A DNA stretch of 64,000 nt from Mesorhizobium amorphae CCNWGS0123 (GCF_001686985.1 NZ_CP015318.1:804001-868000); one strand, 5' to 3'; numbered from the stretch's first letter, positions 19,262-27,260 are shown. Notes: generated by a model not told the origin, from the letters alone. Numbers and translations are program-made.

Positions 19262-19966
19262 ATGGGATTCTTCGACTTCGGCACGATTTTCTTTCTGATT
19301 GCGGCGGTTGTGATCTTTTTCCAGCTGCGCAACGTGCTCGGCCGCCGCACGGGTAGCGAACGCCCGCCCTTCGACCCCTATTCCGCCAGCCGCACCCGCG
19401 AGGACGCGGCGCAGAAATCCGAGAATGTGGTTTCGCTGCCGCGCAAGCGCATGCCCGGAGAGCCGGCCGCCGACACCTATGCCGCGATCGACGCCTTCGC
19501 CAAGCCCGACAGCGACCTCAACAAGGGCCTGCGGACGATCAAGGACAACGATCCGTCCTTCGATCCGAAGACCTTCGTCGACGGCGCCAAGATGGCCTAT
19601 GAGATGATCGTCATGGCCTATGCCGACGGCGATCGCAAAACGCTGAAGAACCTGTTGTCGCGCGAGGTCTATGACGGCTTCGTCGCCGCGATCGGCGACC
19701 GCGAGGCGAAGTCGGAAAAGATCCAGTCCTCCTTCGTCGGCATCGATAAGGCCGATATCGTCGCCGCCGAGATGAAGGGCGGCGAGGCGCATATCACGCT
19801 GCGCATCGTCAGCGAGCTGATTTCGGCGACACGCGACAAGGCCGGCACCGTCATCGACGGCGATCCTGAAACCGTCGCCGAGGTCAAGGACGTCTGGACC
19901 TTTGCCCGCGACACGCGCTCGCGCGATCCGAACTGGAAGCTCGTCGCCACCGAAGAAGAAGACTGA
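19262..19966 (+). CDS. Tim44/TimA-like membrane-anchored protein
   Basis: 234 residues with an N-terminal anchor (FFDFGTIFFLIAAVVIFFQL, LRNVLGRRTG) and a C-terminal Tim44-like domain of about 150 residues beginning near DPKTFVDGAKMAYEMIVMAYADG. The fold is shared with the mitochondrial import motor subunit Tim44; in bacteria the protein is exposed at the inner membrane and its role is poorly defined. The ATG at 19262 has GGAAG just upstream and gives an N-terminus starting directly with the anchor. It diverges from fxsA, and mltA follows after a repeat. Confidence 0.85.
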   Translation: MGFFDFGTIFFLIAAVVIFFQLRNVLGRRTGSERPPFDPYSASRTREDAAQKSENVVSLPRKRMPGEPAADTYAAIDAFAKPDSDLNKGLRTIKDNDPSFDPKTFVDGAKMAYEMIVMAYADGDRKTLKNLLSREVYDGFVAAIGDREAKSEKIQSSFVGIDKADIVAAEMKGGEAHITLRIVSELISATRDKAGTVIDGDPETVAEVKDVWTFARDTRSRDPNWKLVATEEED

Positions 19967-19973
19967 ACCGGAC

Positions 19974-20071
19974 GCATGTCGCCCAAGTGCGAAGCGGTTT
20001 TGGGACAGCGACATGCATGAAAACAAAGACTGGAAGCGCGTCGCATGACTCTCTTCAAGCGCGACGCGCTT
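19974..20071. repeat. Rhizobial intergenic double-palindrome repeat
   Basis: Two palindromes in tandem. GCATGTCG (19974-19981) pairs with CGACATGC (20009-20016) around AAGCGGTTTTGGGACA-type sequence; AAGCGCGTCGC (20034-20044) pairs with GCGACGCGCTT (20061-20071). This composite, with ATGAAAACAAAGACT between the halves, matches my recollection of a repeat common in rhizobial spacers. It lies just upstream of mltA. Confidence 0.75.
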
Positions 20072-20091
20072 TAACCAGCGGCGGGCCTGTC

Positions 20092-21198
20092 GTGTCGCTA
20101 TCTCCGGCTTTCAGCGAAACATCCTTTGAGCGGCTGCCCGGCTGGGCCGACGACGACCACCCGGCTGCCTTTGCCGCCTTTCGACGTTCGGCTTTCCATG
20201 TGCTGACAAAGCCCTATCGCACCGGCGCGCTCGGTGTCGATTTCGGCGCGTTCGCCGCGGCCTATGCGGAAGCGCGCGCTGTTTCGCAGCCGAATCGATC
20301 CGAATCCCGAAGCTTCTTTGAACGTCACTTCGCCCCGGCGTGCATCGGCGCTGAACATGGCGGCGCCGGCCTCGTCACCGGTTTCTACGAGCCGGAGGTC
20401 GAGGCCTCGCCGGTACGGACCGAGCGGTTTTCGGTGCCGCTTCTGTCGCGCCCCGCCGATCTCGTCGATATCGATGACGCCAACCGGCCGGCGGGCGTGG
20501 ACCCCTATCTTGCTTTTGCCCGCGATACGCCGCACGGGCCGGTCGAGTATTTCGATCGCGGCGCCATCGAGCGCGGCGCGCTTGATGGCAAGGGACTGGA
20601 GATCGCGTGGGTCGCCGACAAGGTCGATGCCTTCTTCGTCCATGTCCAGGGCGCGGCGCGGCTGAAGATGACCGATGCAAGGCTTTGCCGCGTCACCTAT
20701 GCCGCCAAGTCCGGCCAGCGCTTCACCGGGCCCGGCAAGATCCTGAGCGAAAGCGGCGAAATCCCGCTGGAAAAGGTGACGATGCAGTCGATCCGCGCCT
20801 GGTTCAAGGCGCATCCGGATCGCGTCGACGAGATCCTCTGGCAGAACCGCTCCTATATCTTCTTCCGCGAGGCGGCGGTCGACGATGCCGGGCTCGGCCC
20901 GATCGCCGCCGCCAAGGTGCCGCTGACGGCGGGCCGCTCGATCGCCGTCGACCGGCTGCTCCACACATTCGGCACGCCCTTCTATATCGACGCGCCGTCG
21001 CTGACCGCTTTCGACGCAAAACCGTTCCGGCGGCTGATGATCGCGCAGGACACCGGCTCGGCCATCACCGGTCCGGCCCGGGGCGATCTGTTCGCCGGCT
21101 CTGGCGACGCCGCCGGCGAGATCGCCGGCGTCGTGCGCAATGCCGCCGAGTTTTTTGCGCTGCTCCCGCGTGGGCTTGTTTCGGGTGGGGTGCCATGA
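20092..21198 (+). CDS. mltA: Membrane-bound lytic murein transglycosylase A
   Basis: 368 residues from GTG 20092. MltA cleaves peptidoglycan glycan strands, releasing 1,6-anhydro-muropeptides, in the periplasm. The MltA domain has LVTGFYEPEVEASPVRTERF and FTGPGKILSESGEIPLEKVT. The C-terminal 3D domain has GTPFYIDAPS and AQDTGSAITGPARGDLFAG, where the aspartates are catalytic. The GTG start gives MSLSPAFSETSFERLPGW; an in-frame ATG at 19987 would put the upstream repeat into the protein and is unlikely. No clear lipoprotein signal is seen. The stop overlaps smr (ATGA). Confidence 0.9.
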   Translation: MSLSPAFSETSFERLPGWADDDHPAAFAAFRRSAFHVLTKPYRTGALGVDFGAFAAAYAEARAVSQPNRSESRSFFERHFAPACIGAEHGGAGLVTGFYEPEVEASPVRTERFSVPLLSRPADLVDIDDANRPAGVDPYLAFARDTPHGPVEYFDRGAIERGALDGKGLEIAWVADKVDAFFVHVQGAARLKMTDARLCRVTYAAKSGQRFTGPGKILSESGEIPLEKVTMQSIRAWFKAHPDRVDEILWQNRSYIFFREAAVDDAGLGPIAAAKVPLTAGRSIAVDRLLHTFGTPFYIDAPSLTAFDAKPFRRLMIAQDTGSAITGPARGDLFAGSGDAAGEIAGVVRNAAEFFALLPRGLVSGGVP

Positions 21199-21716
21199 CC
21201 CGCCGCATCGACAGGCTGAGCGAGGACGACCGCGTCCTGTGGAACCTGGTGGCGCGCACGGCCAAGCCGCTGAAGGGTAAGGCCGCCATTGTCATTCCGG
21301 ACATCGTTGTCGACCCAAAGCCAACGCCGGTGCCTGCTGTCGGCAGTCCGGTCGTCGCCGCGAAGCCGAAGACGCAGCATGTTTCGCATGCGCTCGACGA
21401 ACCGACGCTGGACAAGCTGAAGAAGGGCCGGCTGCCGATCGAAGGCCGCGTCGATCTGCATGGCATGACCCAGGACGAAGCCTATTCGCTGTTGTTTGCG
21501 TTCCTGCACCGGGCGCATGCCGGCGGCATCCGTTATGTGCTGGTCATCACCGGCAAGGGCTCCTCGTCGGGCGGCGACGGCGTGCTGCGACGCTCGGTGC
21601 CGGCCTGGCTGTCGACGCCCGCCTTCCGGCCGCTGGTTTCCAGCCACGATCACGCCGCCCGCAACCATGGCGGTTCGGGCGCGCTCTATGTGCGCTTGCG
21701 GCGGGTGCGCGCGTGA
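21195..21716 (+). CDS. Smr-domain protein (MutS2 C-terminal type)
   Basis: 173 residues. A charged N-terminal part (TRRIDRLSEDDRVLWNLVARTAKPL) precedes a proline-rich linker and a C-terminal Smr domain with GRVDLHGMTQDEAYSLLFAF, then YVLVITGKGSSSGGDGVLRR and the family's RxxVPxWL element. Smr domains can nick DNA or cut RNA; the role of this stand-alone rhizobial form is unknown. The ATG overlaps the mltA stop by four bases and the XRE-family gene follows 24 nt on, so the three are probably one transcript. Confidence 0.88.
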   Translation: MTRRIDRLSEDDRVLWNLVARTAKPLKGKAAIVIPDIVVDPKPTPVPAVGSPVVAAKPKTQHVSHALDEPTLDKLKKGRLPIEGRVDLHGMTQDEAYSLLFAFLHRAHAGGIRYVLVITGKGSSSGGDGVLRRSVPAWLSTPAFRPLVSSHDHAARNHGGSGALYVRLRRVRA

Positions 21717-21740
21717 GGGCGCGGCCATGAAGATGGTGCC

Positions 21741-22109
21741 ATGACGCCGTTTGGTGAAAAGCTGCGCGCGCTGCGCAATGAGCGCGGCCTCAGCCAGAAG
21801 GCGATGGCCGAGGCCATCGGGGTCAGCGCCGCCTATCTGTCGGCGCTGGAGCATGGCCGCCGCGGCGCGCCGACCTGGACGCTGATCCAGAAGATCATCG
21901 GTTATTTCAACGTCATCTGGGACGATGCCGAGGAGCTTGCCCGCCTTGCCGAGGCCTCGCATCCGCGCGTCAGGATCGACACGTCGGGTCTTTCGCCGGC
22001 CGCCACCGAGCTGGCCAATCTTCTGGCCGAAAACATCGAGAAGCTGGACGAAGCCGAGCTTCGCCGCATCACCGCCTCGATCCGCGCAGCACTTGGTCGG
22101 CGGGTGTAG
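21741..22109 (+). CDS. XRE-family helix-turn-helix regulator
   Basis: 122 residues. The N-terminal HTH (FGEKLRALRNERGLSQKAMA, then EAIGVSAAYLSALEHGRRGAP) is complete and Cro/CI-like. The C-terminal half is helical (SPAATELANLLAENIEKLDE) with no recognised ligand domain. It lies downstream of mltA and smr in the same direction. The regulated genes are not evident; as a chromosomal gene without phage neighbours it is more likely a housekeeping regulator than a prophage repressor. Confidence 0.85.
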   Translation: MTPFGEKLRALRNERGLSQKAMAEAIGVSAAYLSALEHGRRGAPTWTLIQKIIGYFNVIWDDAEELARLAEASHPRVRIDTSGLSPAATELANLLAENIEKLDEAELRRITASIRAALGRRV

Positions 22110-22217
22110 TAGGCAATTTACGCCAAGCGGACGCGCGTTCACCCGCGCCGGGGCCGACTTTCGCTTCACCTGAACAGATGCCCGCCGGCGGACAGCCAGC
22201 GGGCAGCTGTGGTGAGA

Positions 22218-22457
22218 TCATTTTTTGCCGGCCTGGCCGCCATTGTTCCCTCGGCCATTATCGCCACGGTCATGGTCGTGGCCATTTTTTCCGCCGCCCA
22301 GGCAGTTCGAGTCGCCGGCACCGCAACAGCGGCCGCTCCACAGATCGTTGGTCGACGTGTTGGCGCAGCTGGTGACGGTCTGATCGGCCAGAGCAGGCCC
22401 GGCCAGCGCCGACATCGCGACGGCGGCGAGAAAGGCATTACGCAGAAAGGCAGTCAT
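22218..22457 (-). CDS. Small secreted protein with a Gly/Asn/His/Asp-rich tail
   Basis: 79 residues. The N-terminus MTAFLRNAFLAAVAMSALAG followed by PALA is a clear Sec signal peptide, probably cut after ALA. The mature part has three cysteines near SCANTSTNDLWSGRCCGAGD, then a low-complexity tail of G, N, H and D (KNGHDHDRGDNGRGNNGG). A good ribosome site, GGAGAT, lies 7 nt before ATG 22457. I do not recognise a family. The His/Asp-rich tail could bind metal, but this is only suggestive. The gene stands alone between the XRE gene and repeats. Confidence 0.55.
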   Translation of the reverse strand: MTAFLRNAFLAAVAMSALAGPALADQTVTSCANTSTNDLWSGRCCGAGDSNCLGGGKNGHDHDRGDNGRGNNGGQAGKK

Positions 22458-22560
22458 TTGAAATCTCCACGGTTGGTTTACGGCTGTGTGTCGCCGGCCA
22501 AGAGGAAATGGTTCACGCAGACTGCGGAATTTATCGGAGGTGGTGCGGGAGGTCCCCACT

Positions 22561-22774
22561 TTCGTCATCCACGGGCGGAGCGGAAGCGAAGCGGACGCGC
22601 AGACCCGAGGATCCATGCCGCGAACTACGAGCGCCGCGGCGGTGCAAAAAGATTTAGCGGTGCCAGCATGAAGATCACGGGGCGCGCCTGTTCCTGCGCC
22701 GCTGCGGTCTTGGTTGATGTCACGGCATGGATCCCAGGGTCTCCGCGACGGAGCTTCGCCCAGGGATGACGAAG
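22561..22774. repeat. Inverted pair of CTTCGTCATCC-family repeats
   Basis: One copy runs from TTCGTCATCCACGGGCGGAG to GAGGATCCATGCCG (22561-22620); a shorter copy in the opposite direction runs from TGTCACGGCATGGATCCCAG to GGGATGACGAAG (22718-22774). The 97 bases between them contain no gene. The arrangement mirrors the pair around the GIY-YIG gene at 17301-17827, with the cargo missing. Confidence 0.7.
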
Positions 22775-22799
22775 CCAGGTTAGTCGTCCGCGGGAAAAC

Positions 22800-23417
22800 C
22801 TACTGAACCGCGCCGACCAGCACTTGCTGGCCATCGCGGATCGAGACCCAGCGGCCGGTGTTGTCGATCGCCTGGCGCTTGAGGAAGCGGTAGCCGGTCT
22901 CATCCCAGGAGCGGACCTTGTCGGTCAGATTGTCGAGGACGTAGTCGCCCTTGTCGGTGCGCACCGTCAGCACCGCATGGCCCTCGCCGTCCGGCTTGCG
23001 CACGACGGTCATCAAGAGATCGGCGAGCGATATGCCCATGCGATAGAGGTCGCGGCGCTTCTCCAGGACATAATCCTCGCAGTCGCCGAGGCCGCTGTCC
23101 GGATAGGCCCAGACTTCATCCTTGCCGTAGATGTCGTAGTCGCTCAGAGGCTTGACGGCGGCATTCACCTTGGCGGTGACGCTGGTCAGCTTGCGCCAGA
23201 GCGCATCGGTCATCCTGGCTGGCGCGAGGCTGCGCGGCCGGATCGAGCATTCGCCGGGATTGGACTTGCAGAAATCGTAGTGTCCGATCGGTTGAGACGT
23301 CATCCCGCCGGTTGCCATCGCCCCCGCGGCCGACGCCGGTCCCGCCCAGCATCCCGAAATCGCCAGCCCTGCGACCGCGCACAAGCGCAGCGTCCGTGCC
23401 ATCGGTGAGGAAATCAT
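22800..23417 (-). CDS. Secreted transglutaminase-like cysteine peptidase (BTLCP family)
   Basis: 205 residues with an N-terminal signal (LRLCAVAGLAISGCWAGPAS). The BTLCP domain shows the expected Cys-His-Asp triad: Cys113 in GLGDCEDYVLEKR, His147 in GEGHAVLTV and Asp162 in YVLDNLTDKV. Family members are periplasmic; the LapG branch cleaves adhesins, but the short rhizobial members are of unknown substrate and no LapD partner is seen here. An internal ATG at 23402 is a possible start. A perfect TTAA-N7-TTAA (CtrA-type) site lies 22 bp upstream of the chosen start. Confidence 0.85.
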   Translation of the reverse strand: MISSPMARTLRLCAVAGLAISGCWAGPASAAGAMATGGMTSQPIGHYDFCKSNPGECSIRPRSLAPARMTDALWRKLTSVTAKVNAAVKPLSDYDIYGKDEVWAYPDSGLGDCEDYVLEKRRDLYRMGISLADLLMTVVRKPDGEGHAVLTVRTDKGDYVLDNLTDKVRSWDETGYRFLKRQAIDNTGRWVSIRDGQQVLVGAVQ

Positions 23418-23438
23418 TGTCCCCGTTCGCCCTTGTTG

Positions 23439-23453
23439 TTAACGAAACGTTAA
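23439..23453 (-). promoter_or_regulatory. CtrA-type binding site upstream of the BTLCP gene
   Basis: TTAA-CGAAACG-TTAA is an exact full CtrA recognition motif (TTAA-N7-TTAA), 22 bp before the start codon. At that distance bound CtrA would overlap the transcription start region, fitting repression or activation close to the promoter. The motif is also a perfect palindrome around AAA. Confidence 0.6.
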
Positions 23454-23597
23454 GAGCGATTTACAGTCCGTGTCAATTATGACTGTGGTCCGATTGATGG
23501 CATGGTTACTTTCACCATCCTGACCGCGGCCATTGTGCAACAGGGCCATCCGGGCAGCGCCGCGCGCTGCCGTTGCGCGTCTCACCTTCTGGTTGCG

Positions 23598-24878
23598 TCA
23601 GCTCTTGGCCGAGCGCACCAGCCTCGGCTTTGCGGCAACCCGGTTCTGGCGGCCATAGCTGGTGATGAAGTCGGCGATGCGCGGCACGATCTCGGAGCGG
23701 AAGCGCGAACCGTTGAAGACGCCGTAATGGCCGACCGCCGGCTGCATATAATGGGCGTGCCTGTCGGCCGGGATGTTGACGCACAGATCGTGCGCGGCCT
23801 GGGTCTGGCCGAGGCCGGAGATGTCGTCATTCTCGCCCTCGACGGTGAACAGCGCGACATTGCGGATCGCCGAGGTGTCGACCAGCTCGCCGCGATGCAT
23901 CATCTCGCCCTTGGGCAGAGCGTGGCGCACGAACACGGTGTCGACGGTCTGCAGGTAGAATTCCGCCGTCAGGTCCATCACCGCCAGATACTCGTCGTAG
24001 AAATCGCGGTGCTTCTCGGCATTGTCGCCGTCATGCTTGACCAGATGCATGAAGAAGTCCTTGTGGGCGATGATGTGGCGGTCGAGGTTCATGCTCATGA
24101 AGCCCGACAGCTGCAGGAAGCCCGGATAGACCTCGCGGCCGAAGCCCGGCACCGGCCAGGGCGCCCGCATGATGACGTTGTCGCGGAACCAGCCGATCCC
24201 CTTCTCCTCGGCCAGCAGATTGACCGCGGTCGGATTGCGGCGCGTGTCGATCGGACCGCCCATCAGCGTCATGGTCGAGGGCACGAAGGGGTCGCCGCGC
24301 TTTTCCATCAGCGCCACCGCCGCCAGCACCGGCACCGACGGCTGGCAGACCGCCATGACATGGGTGTCTGGGCCGAGCGCATGGAACATGTCGATGATGT
24401 AGTCGATATAGTCGTCGAGGTCGAAGCTGCCGTCGGCCATCGGCACCATGCGGGCGTCGACCCAGTCGGTGATGTGCACGTCGGCATGCGGCAGCATCGC
24501 TTCGACGGTGCCGCGCAGCAGCGTCGCGTAATGGCCCGACATCGGCGCCACGATCAGAAGCTTCGGATCGGGCTTGCGCCCAGTGGGCACGGCGCGCTCG
24601 AAACGGACCAGGTTGCAGAACGGCTTCGACCAGACGGTCTTTTCGGTGACCTCGACGCTTTTCCAGTCAACGACGGTCTTGGCCAGCTCGAACTTTGGCT
24701 TGCCGTAGCGGCGCGTGGTGCGCTCGAACAATTCGGCGGTCGCCGCGACCGAGCGGCCAAAGGACGTGTGCGAGATCGGGTTGAGCGGATTGGTGTAGAA
24801 CATCCGCACCGCATCGGCATAGAAGCGGGCGGGCTGCAGCGCCGCATGGTTCATTTCGTAGAGCTGGTAGAACATCAA
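23598..24878 (-). CDS. phaZ: Intracellular polyhydroxyalkanoate depolymerase
   Basis: 426 residues. PhaZ of this class degrades amorphous intracellular polyhydroxybutyrate granules. The N-terminal YQLYEMNHAALQPARFYADA is conserved. The nucleophile region AVCQPSVPVLAA places the catalytic cysteine at 178, as in the Ralstonia PhaZ1 class, which uses Cys rather than Ser. MTLMGGPIDTRRNPTAVN and the C-terminal HYGVFNGSRFR, with the catalytic histidine, complete the family pattern. MFYQLYE at 24875 is an equally good start. The gene stands alone, with an imperfect palindrome region upstream. Confidence 0.93.
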   Translation of the reverse strand: MMFYQLYEMNHAALQPARFYADAVRMFYTNPLNPISHTSFGRSVAATAELFERTTRRYGKPKFELAKTVVDWKSVEVTEKTVWSKPFCNLVRFERAVPTGRKPDPKLLIVAPMSGHYATLLRGTVEAMLPHADVHITDWVDARMVPMADGSFDLDDYIDYIIDMFHALGPDTHVMAVCQPSVPVLAAVALMEKRGDPFVPSTMTLMGGPIDTRRNPTAVNLLAEEKGIGWFRDNVIMRAPWPVPGFGREVYPGFLQLSGFMSMNLDRHIIAHKDFFMHLVKHDGDNAEKHRDFYDEYLAVMDLTAEFYLQTVDTVFVRHALPKGEMMHRGELVDTSAIRNVALFTVEGENDDISGLGQTQAAHDLCVNIPADRHAHYMQPAVGHYGVFNGSRFRSEIVPRIADFITSYGRQNRVAAKPRLVRSAKS

Positions 24879-24947
24879 GAACCCCGCTGCTGCATGCGAC
24901 CGAAGGGACGACGGGCAGCGCCGAGCCTTGAATCTCTCGCGGCGAGG

Positions 24948-24972
24948 TTAACAACATATTGTTGCGATGCAA
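24948..24972. promoter_or_regulatory. Palindromic candidate operator upstream of phaZ
   Basis: Two adjacent dyads: CAACA-TAT-TGTTG and TTGC-GAT-GCAA (24962-24972), about 70-95 bp upstream of the phaZ start in an unusually AT-rich stretch. GC-flanked TGC/GCA dyads are of the kind bound by PhaR-type PHB regulators, but the match is not specific enough to name the protein. Confidence 0.35.
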
Positions 24973-25078
24973 TACGTCAATTCGTCTGACAAATGGTTCT
25001 TTTGTCAAAAAGCCTTGGAAATCAGCCTTGAGCGGTAGAGCCGGCTCAATGTGCGGTGCCGCAATATGTAGGAAATGT

Positions 25079-25099
25079 GTCCGGCCCCTCTAGCCGGAC
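25079..25099. terminator. Hairpin downstream of rlpA
   Basis: GTCCGGC (25079-25085) pairs perfectly with GCCGGAC (25093-25099) around a 7-base loop, 13 bp past the rlpA stop. There is no T-tract on either side, so it may stabilise the mRNA end rather than terminate. Confidence 0.4.
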
Positions 25100-25111
25100 G
25101 TATCGGACATT

Positions 25112-25471
25112 TCAGACGCGGGCCATGCAGACGGAAGTGTGGCCCGAGCCGATGAAGCCGAGCTGGCTGGCGGCGCCCTTCGACAGGTCGAGCACACGGC
25201 CCTTGATGAACGGACCGCGATCGTTGATGCGCACGACGACGCTGCGGCCATTGTTCTTGTTGGTCACCTTTAGCTTGGTGCCGAAGGGCAAGGTGCGGTG
25301 CGCGGCGGTCATCGCCGACGGGTTCATGCGCTCGCCGGAGGCCGTGCGCGAGTGCAGCGCGTACCAGGATGCACGGCCGCACTGGGCGGCTGCGGAGGAG
25401 GTGGAGGCGCCGACCATCAGGCCAGCCGCTACCGTTACCGCGACAAGCGCGGTTTGCTTGGGTTTCATCAT
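25112..25471 (-). CDS. rlpA: Septal ring lytic transglycosylase RlpA family protein
   Basis: 119 residues. A signal peptide ([20 protein letters not shown]) leads to a double-psi beta-barrel: [38 protein letters not shown] and [20 protein letters not shown]. The conserved His and the Asp of NDRGP are present. RlpA digests naked glycan strands at the septum in Pseudomonas. This is a short form with no SPOR domain, so recruitment to the septum would need another signal. A perfect CtrA-type site lies 38 bp upstream, which would fit cell-cycle control. Confidence 0.88.
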   Translation of the reverse strand: MMKPKQTALVAVTVAAGLMVGASTSSAAAQCGRASWYALHSRTASGERMNPSAMTAAHRTLPFGTKLKVTNKNNGRSVVVRINDRGPFIKGRVLDLSKGAASQLGFIGSGHTSVCMARV

Positions 25472-25508
25472 GTTGGGGGAATGGCTCCGTTTAGACAGAC
25501 CCCAGCCG

Positions 25509-25523
25509 TTAAGGAACGATTAA
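25509..25523 (-). promoter_or_regulatory. CtrA-type binding site upstream of rlpA
   Basis: TTAA-GGAACGA-TTAA is an exact TTAA-N7-TTAA match, 38 bp before the rlpA start codon. A second exact site precedes the BTLCP gene 2 kb away; such sites are rare in DNA of this GC content. Confidence 0.65.
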
Positions 25524-25778
25524 GGCACGAAATGCGGCAATCATCTGTCGGTTCCGTGGCGGAAGCACACGTTTGGAGTCGGTGGGAAACAGTTTGTCAT
25601 GAGTCTTGCCGTGTCGGGCAGCGTATCTGTGATGAACATCACGCCGGTTCCGAGCCAGTTCTGGCAAGATCGAGCGTTAACAAGCAAGTAGAGACGGACG
25701 CGATCGGATCGCTTCCTTTGGCTCTTTCATTGCCGTAGTGACGCTGTTGACGATCGACTTGGAAAGGGAATTCCGCCG

Positions 25779-25964
25779 ATGCGGTTGATGAGGAATTTGC
25801 TGGCGCTGATCGTGCTCGCCATCGGCCTGCTGTGGTCGCTGCAAGGCATCGGTCTTGTGCCGGGAAGCTTCATGACCGGCCAGTCGCAATGGCTCTGTAT
25901 CGGTCTCCTCACCATGCTGGTCGGCTTGCTCGGTCTGGGCTGGGCAAACCGCTCGCGCATCTGA
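25779..25964 (+). CDS. Small two-span membrane protein
   Basis: 61 residues: MRLMRNLLALIVLAIGLLWS is a first hydrophobic span, a short loop (LVPGSFMTGQSQ) follows, and WLCIGLLTMLVGLLGLGWAN is the second. GGAAAGGGAATT about 7-15 nt upstream gives a plausible ribosome site. Many alphaproteobacteria encode such short proteins of unknown role. It is divergent from rlpA with a spacer of about 300 bp that shows no further gene. Confidence 0.65.
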   Translation: MRLMRNLLALIVLAIGLLWSLQGIGLVPGSFMTGQSQWLCIGLLTMLVGLLGLGWANRSRI

Positions 25965-26087
25965 CTGGGCCGCCTGCGGCTTCGCCCACTGGCACGACAT
26001 CAAACGCGACCTTGCCGCCGCTGACGACCATGACCGTCGGCAAGGGCGGCGCCGCGCGTCCGGTTGGACGAACGGCGCCCGATAGAG

Positions 26088-27017
26088 TCAGGCAGCCTTT
26101 GCCGCCGGCTTGGCCGCCTTGACATGGGTCACGCTGCGGCGTCCGTCGACGCTGACCGGCACATCGCCGTCGACGGTGGCACGGCGCACGATCCGGTGCT
26201 GGCTGCCATAGTCGTTCACCGCATAGTGCTGGGTGGCGCGATTGTCCCAGATCGCGACGTCGCCGGCCTGCCACCGCCACCGGACGGTATTTTCGGGGGT
26301 GGCCACATAGGCCTGGAACAGTTCGTAGAGTTTTGCGGAGTCGCTCTTCGACAGGCCGACAAAGCGCTGGACGAAGTTGCCGAGCAGCAGCGAGCGCTCC
26401 CCGGTTTCCGGATGCACGCGCACGACAGGGTGCTCGGTCTCGTAGACGGTCGAGGTGAAGACCTCCTCGAAATGCTTCCTTTCCTCGGCGGAGGCGCGAG
26501 GACGCACGGCTGCGTAGTCATAGGCGTTGCTGTGAATGGCCCAGAGATTGTCCGCCAGCAGTTTGAGCGGCGCCGGCAGGCTTTCATAGGCGGCATGGGT
26601 GTTCGACCAGATCGTATCGCCTCCGGCCGGAGGAATGACGACGCCGCGAAGCACGGAGAACTTCGGATAGGCGTCCACGAAGGTCACGTCCGTGTGCCAT
26701 TGGTCCGCGCGACCGCCGCCGCGGCTCGAATCCAGATTGAGGATCGAAGCGGTGCCCGCAATCGGCCCTTGCGTCGGATGAGGCACAAGATCCCCCAGGC
26801 GCCGCGCGAACAGTTCATGCTCGGAATCATCGAGATGCTGCTGACCGCGGAAGAAGACGACCTTGTGCTGCAAAAGAAGCTGGTTGATCGATGCTATGGT
26901 GGCATCCGACAGGTTTCCACCAAGGCGAATGCCGCGGATTTCCGCGCCCACGCGGGCGGTCAGTGGAACAACGTCGGTCGCGGGAATGATCAGGTCGACG
27001 GGGGCAGGGTTGCTCAT
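26088..27017 (-). CDS. tauD: Taurine dioxygenase-like TauD/TfdA family enzyme
   Basis: 309 residues. TauD-type enzymes use Fe(II), O2 and 2-oxoglutarate to hydroxylate sulfonates or sulfate esters, releasing sulfite or sulfate. The metal triad is visible: His108 and Asp110 in WHTDVTF and His264 in ATQHYAVNDYG; Arg275 eleven residues later fits the 2-oxoglutarate anchor. GAGGAG lies 6 nt before the ATG. It closes the tauABC operon, so taurine is the likely substrate; an alkylsulfate dioxygenase (AtsK-like) is the main alternative within the same fold. Confidence 0.85.
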   Translation of the reverse strand: MSNPAPVDLIIPATDVVPLTARVGAEIRGIRLGGNLSDATIASINQLLLQHKVVFFRGQQHLDDSEHELFARRLGDLVPHPTQGPIAGTASILNLDSSRGGGRADQWHTDVTFVDAYPKFSVLRGVVIPPAGGDTIWSNTHAAYESLPAPLKLLADNLWAIHSNAYDYAAVRPRASAEERKHFEEVFTSTVYETEHPVVRVHPETGERSLLLGNFVQRFVGLSKSDSAKLYELFQAYVATPENTVRWRWQAGDVAIWDNRATQHYAVNDYGSQHRIVRRATVDGDVPVSVDGRRSVTHVKAAKPAAKAA

Positions 27018-27068
27018 GGGAATCTCCTCGGTTTCTGGTTGGGGAAAAGGCAGGTCGACTGAGGTTGA

Positions 27069-27251
27069 TCACTGGGACCAATACTGCCAGGCCCAGTAGA
27101 AGCTCTCGTCGCGCGGCGGCAGGCGGTCGCGCTCGGCATCGAGCTGCACGGGTGCCGGCGATCTGGGTTGGCGTTCAGGCTCCCTCGTCCAGGCGAGCAG
27201 CCAGTTGCCGAAATGGGCAAACAGCATGGCGGTGGAATGGGTCATCGTCAT
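27069..27251 (-). CDS. Small uncharacterised protein within the tau operon
   Basis: 60 residues: MTMTHSTAMLFAHFGNWLLA, then a charged, proline-rich middle (REPERQPRSPAPVQL) and an aromatic C-terminus SFYWAWQYWSQ. The ribosome site CGGAGAAAATG is strong and begins right after the tauC stop, so translation is probably coupled. No family is recognised. Position between tauC and tauD suggests a role with taurine uptake or oxidation, but the sequence gives no catalytic motif. Confidence 0.6.
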   Translation of the reverse strand: MTMTHSTAMLFAHFGNWLLAWTREPERQPRSPAPVQLDAERDRLPPRDESFYWAWQYWSQ

Positions 27252-27260
27252 TTTCTCCGG

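Noticed and set aside
23502..24989. A 495-codon open frame on the plus strand
   Set aside because: Antisense to phaZ, which is well supported; the translation is His/Arg-rich low-complexity sequence typical of shadow frames.
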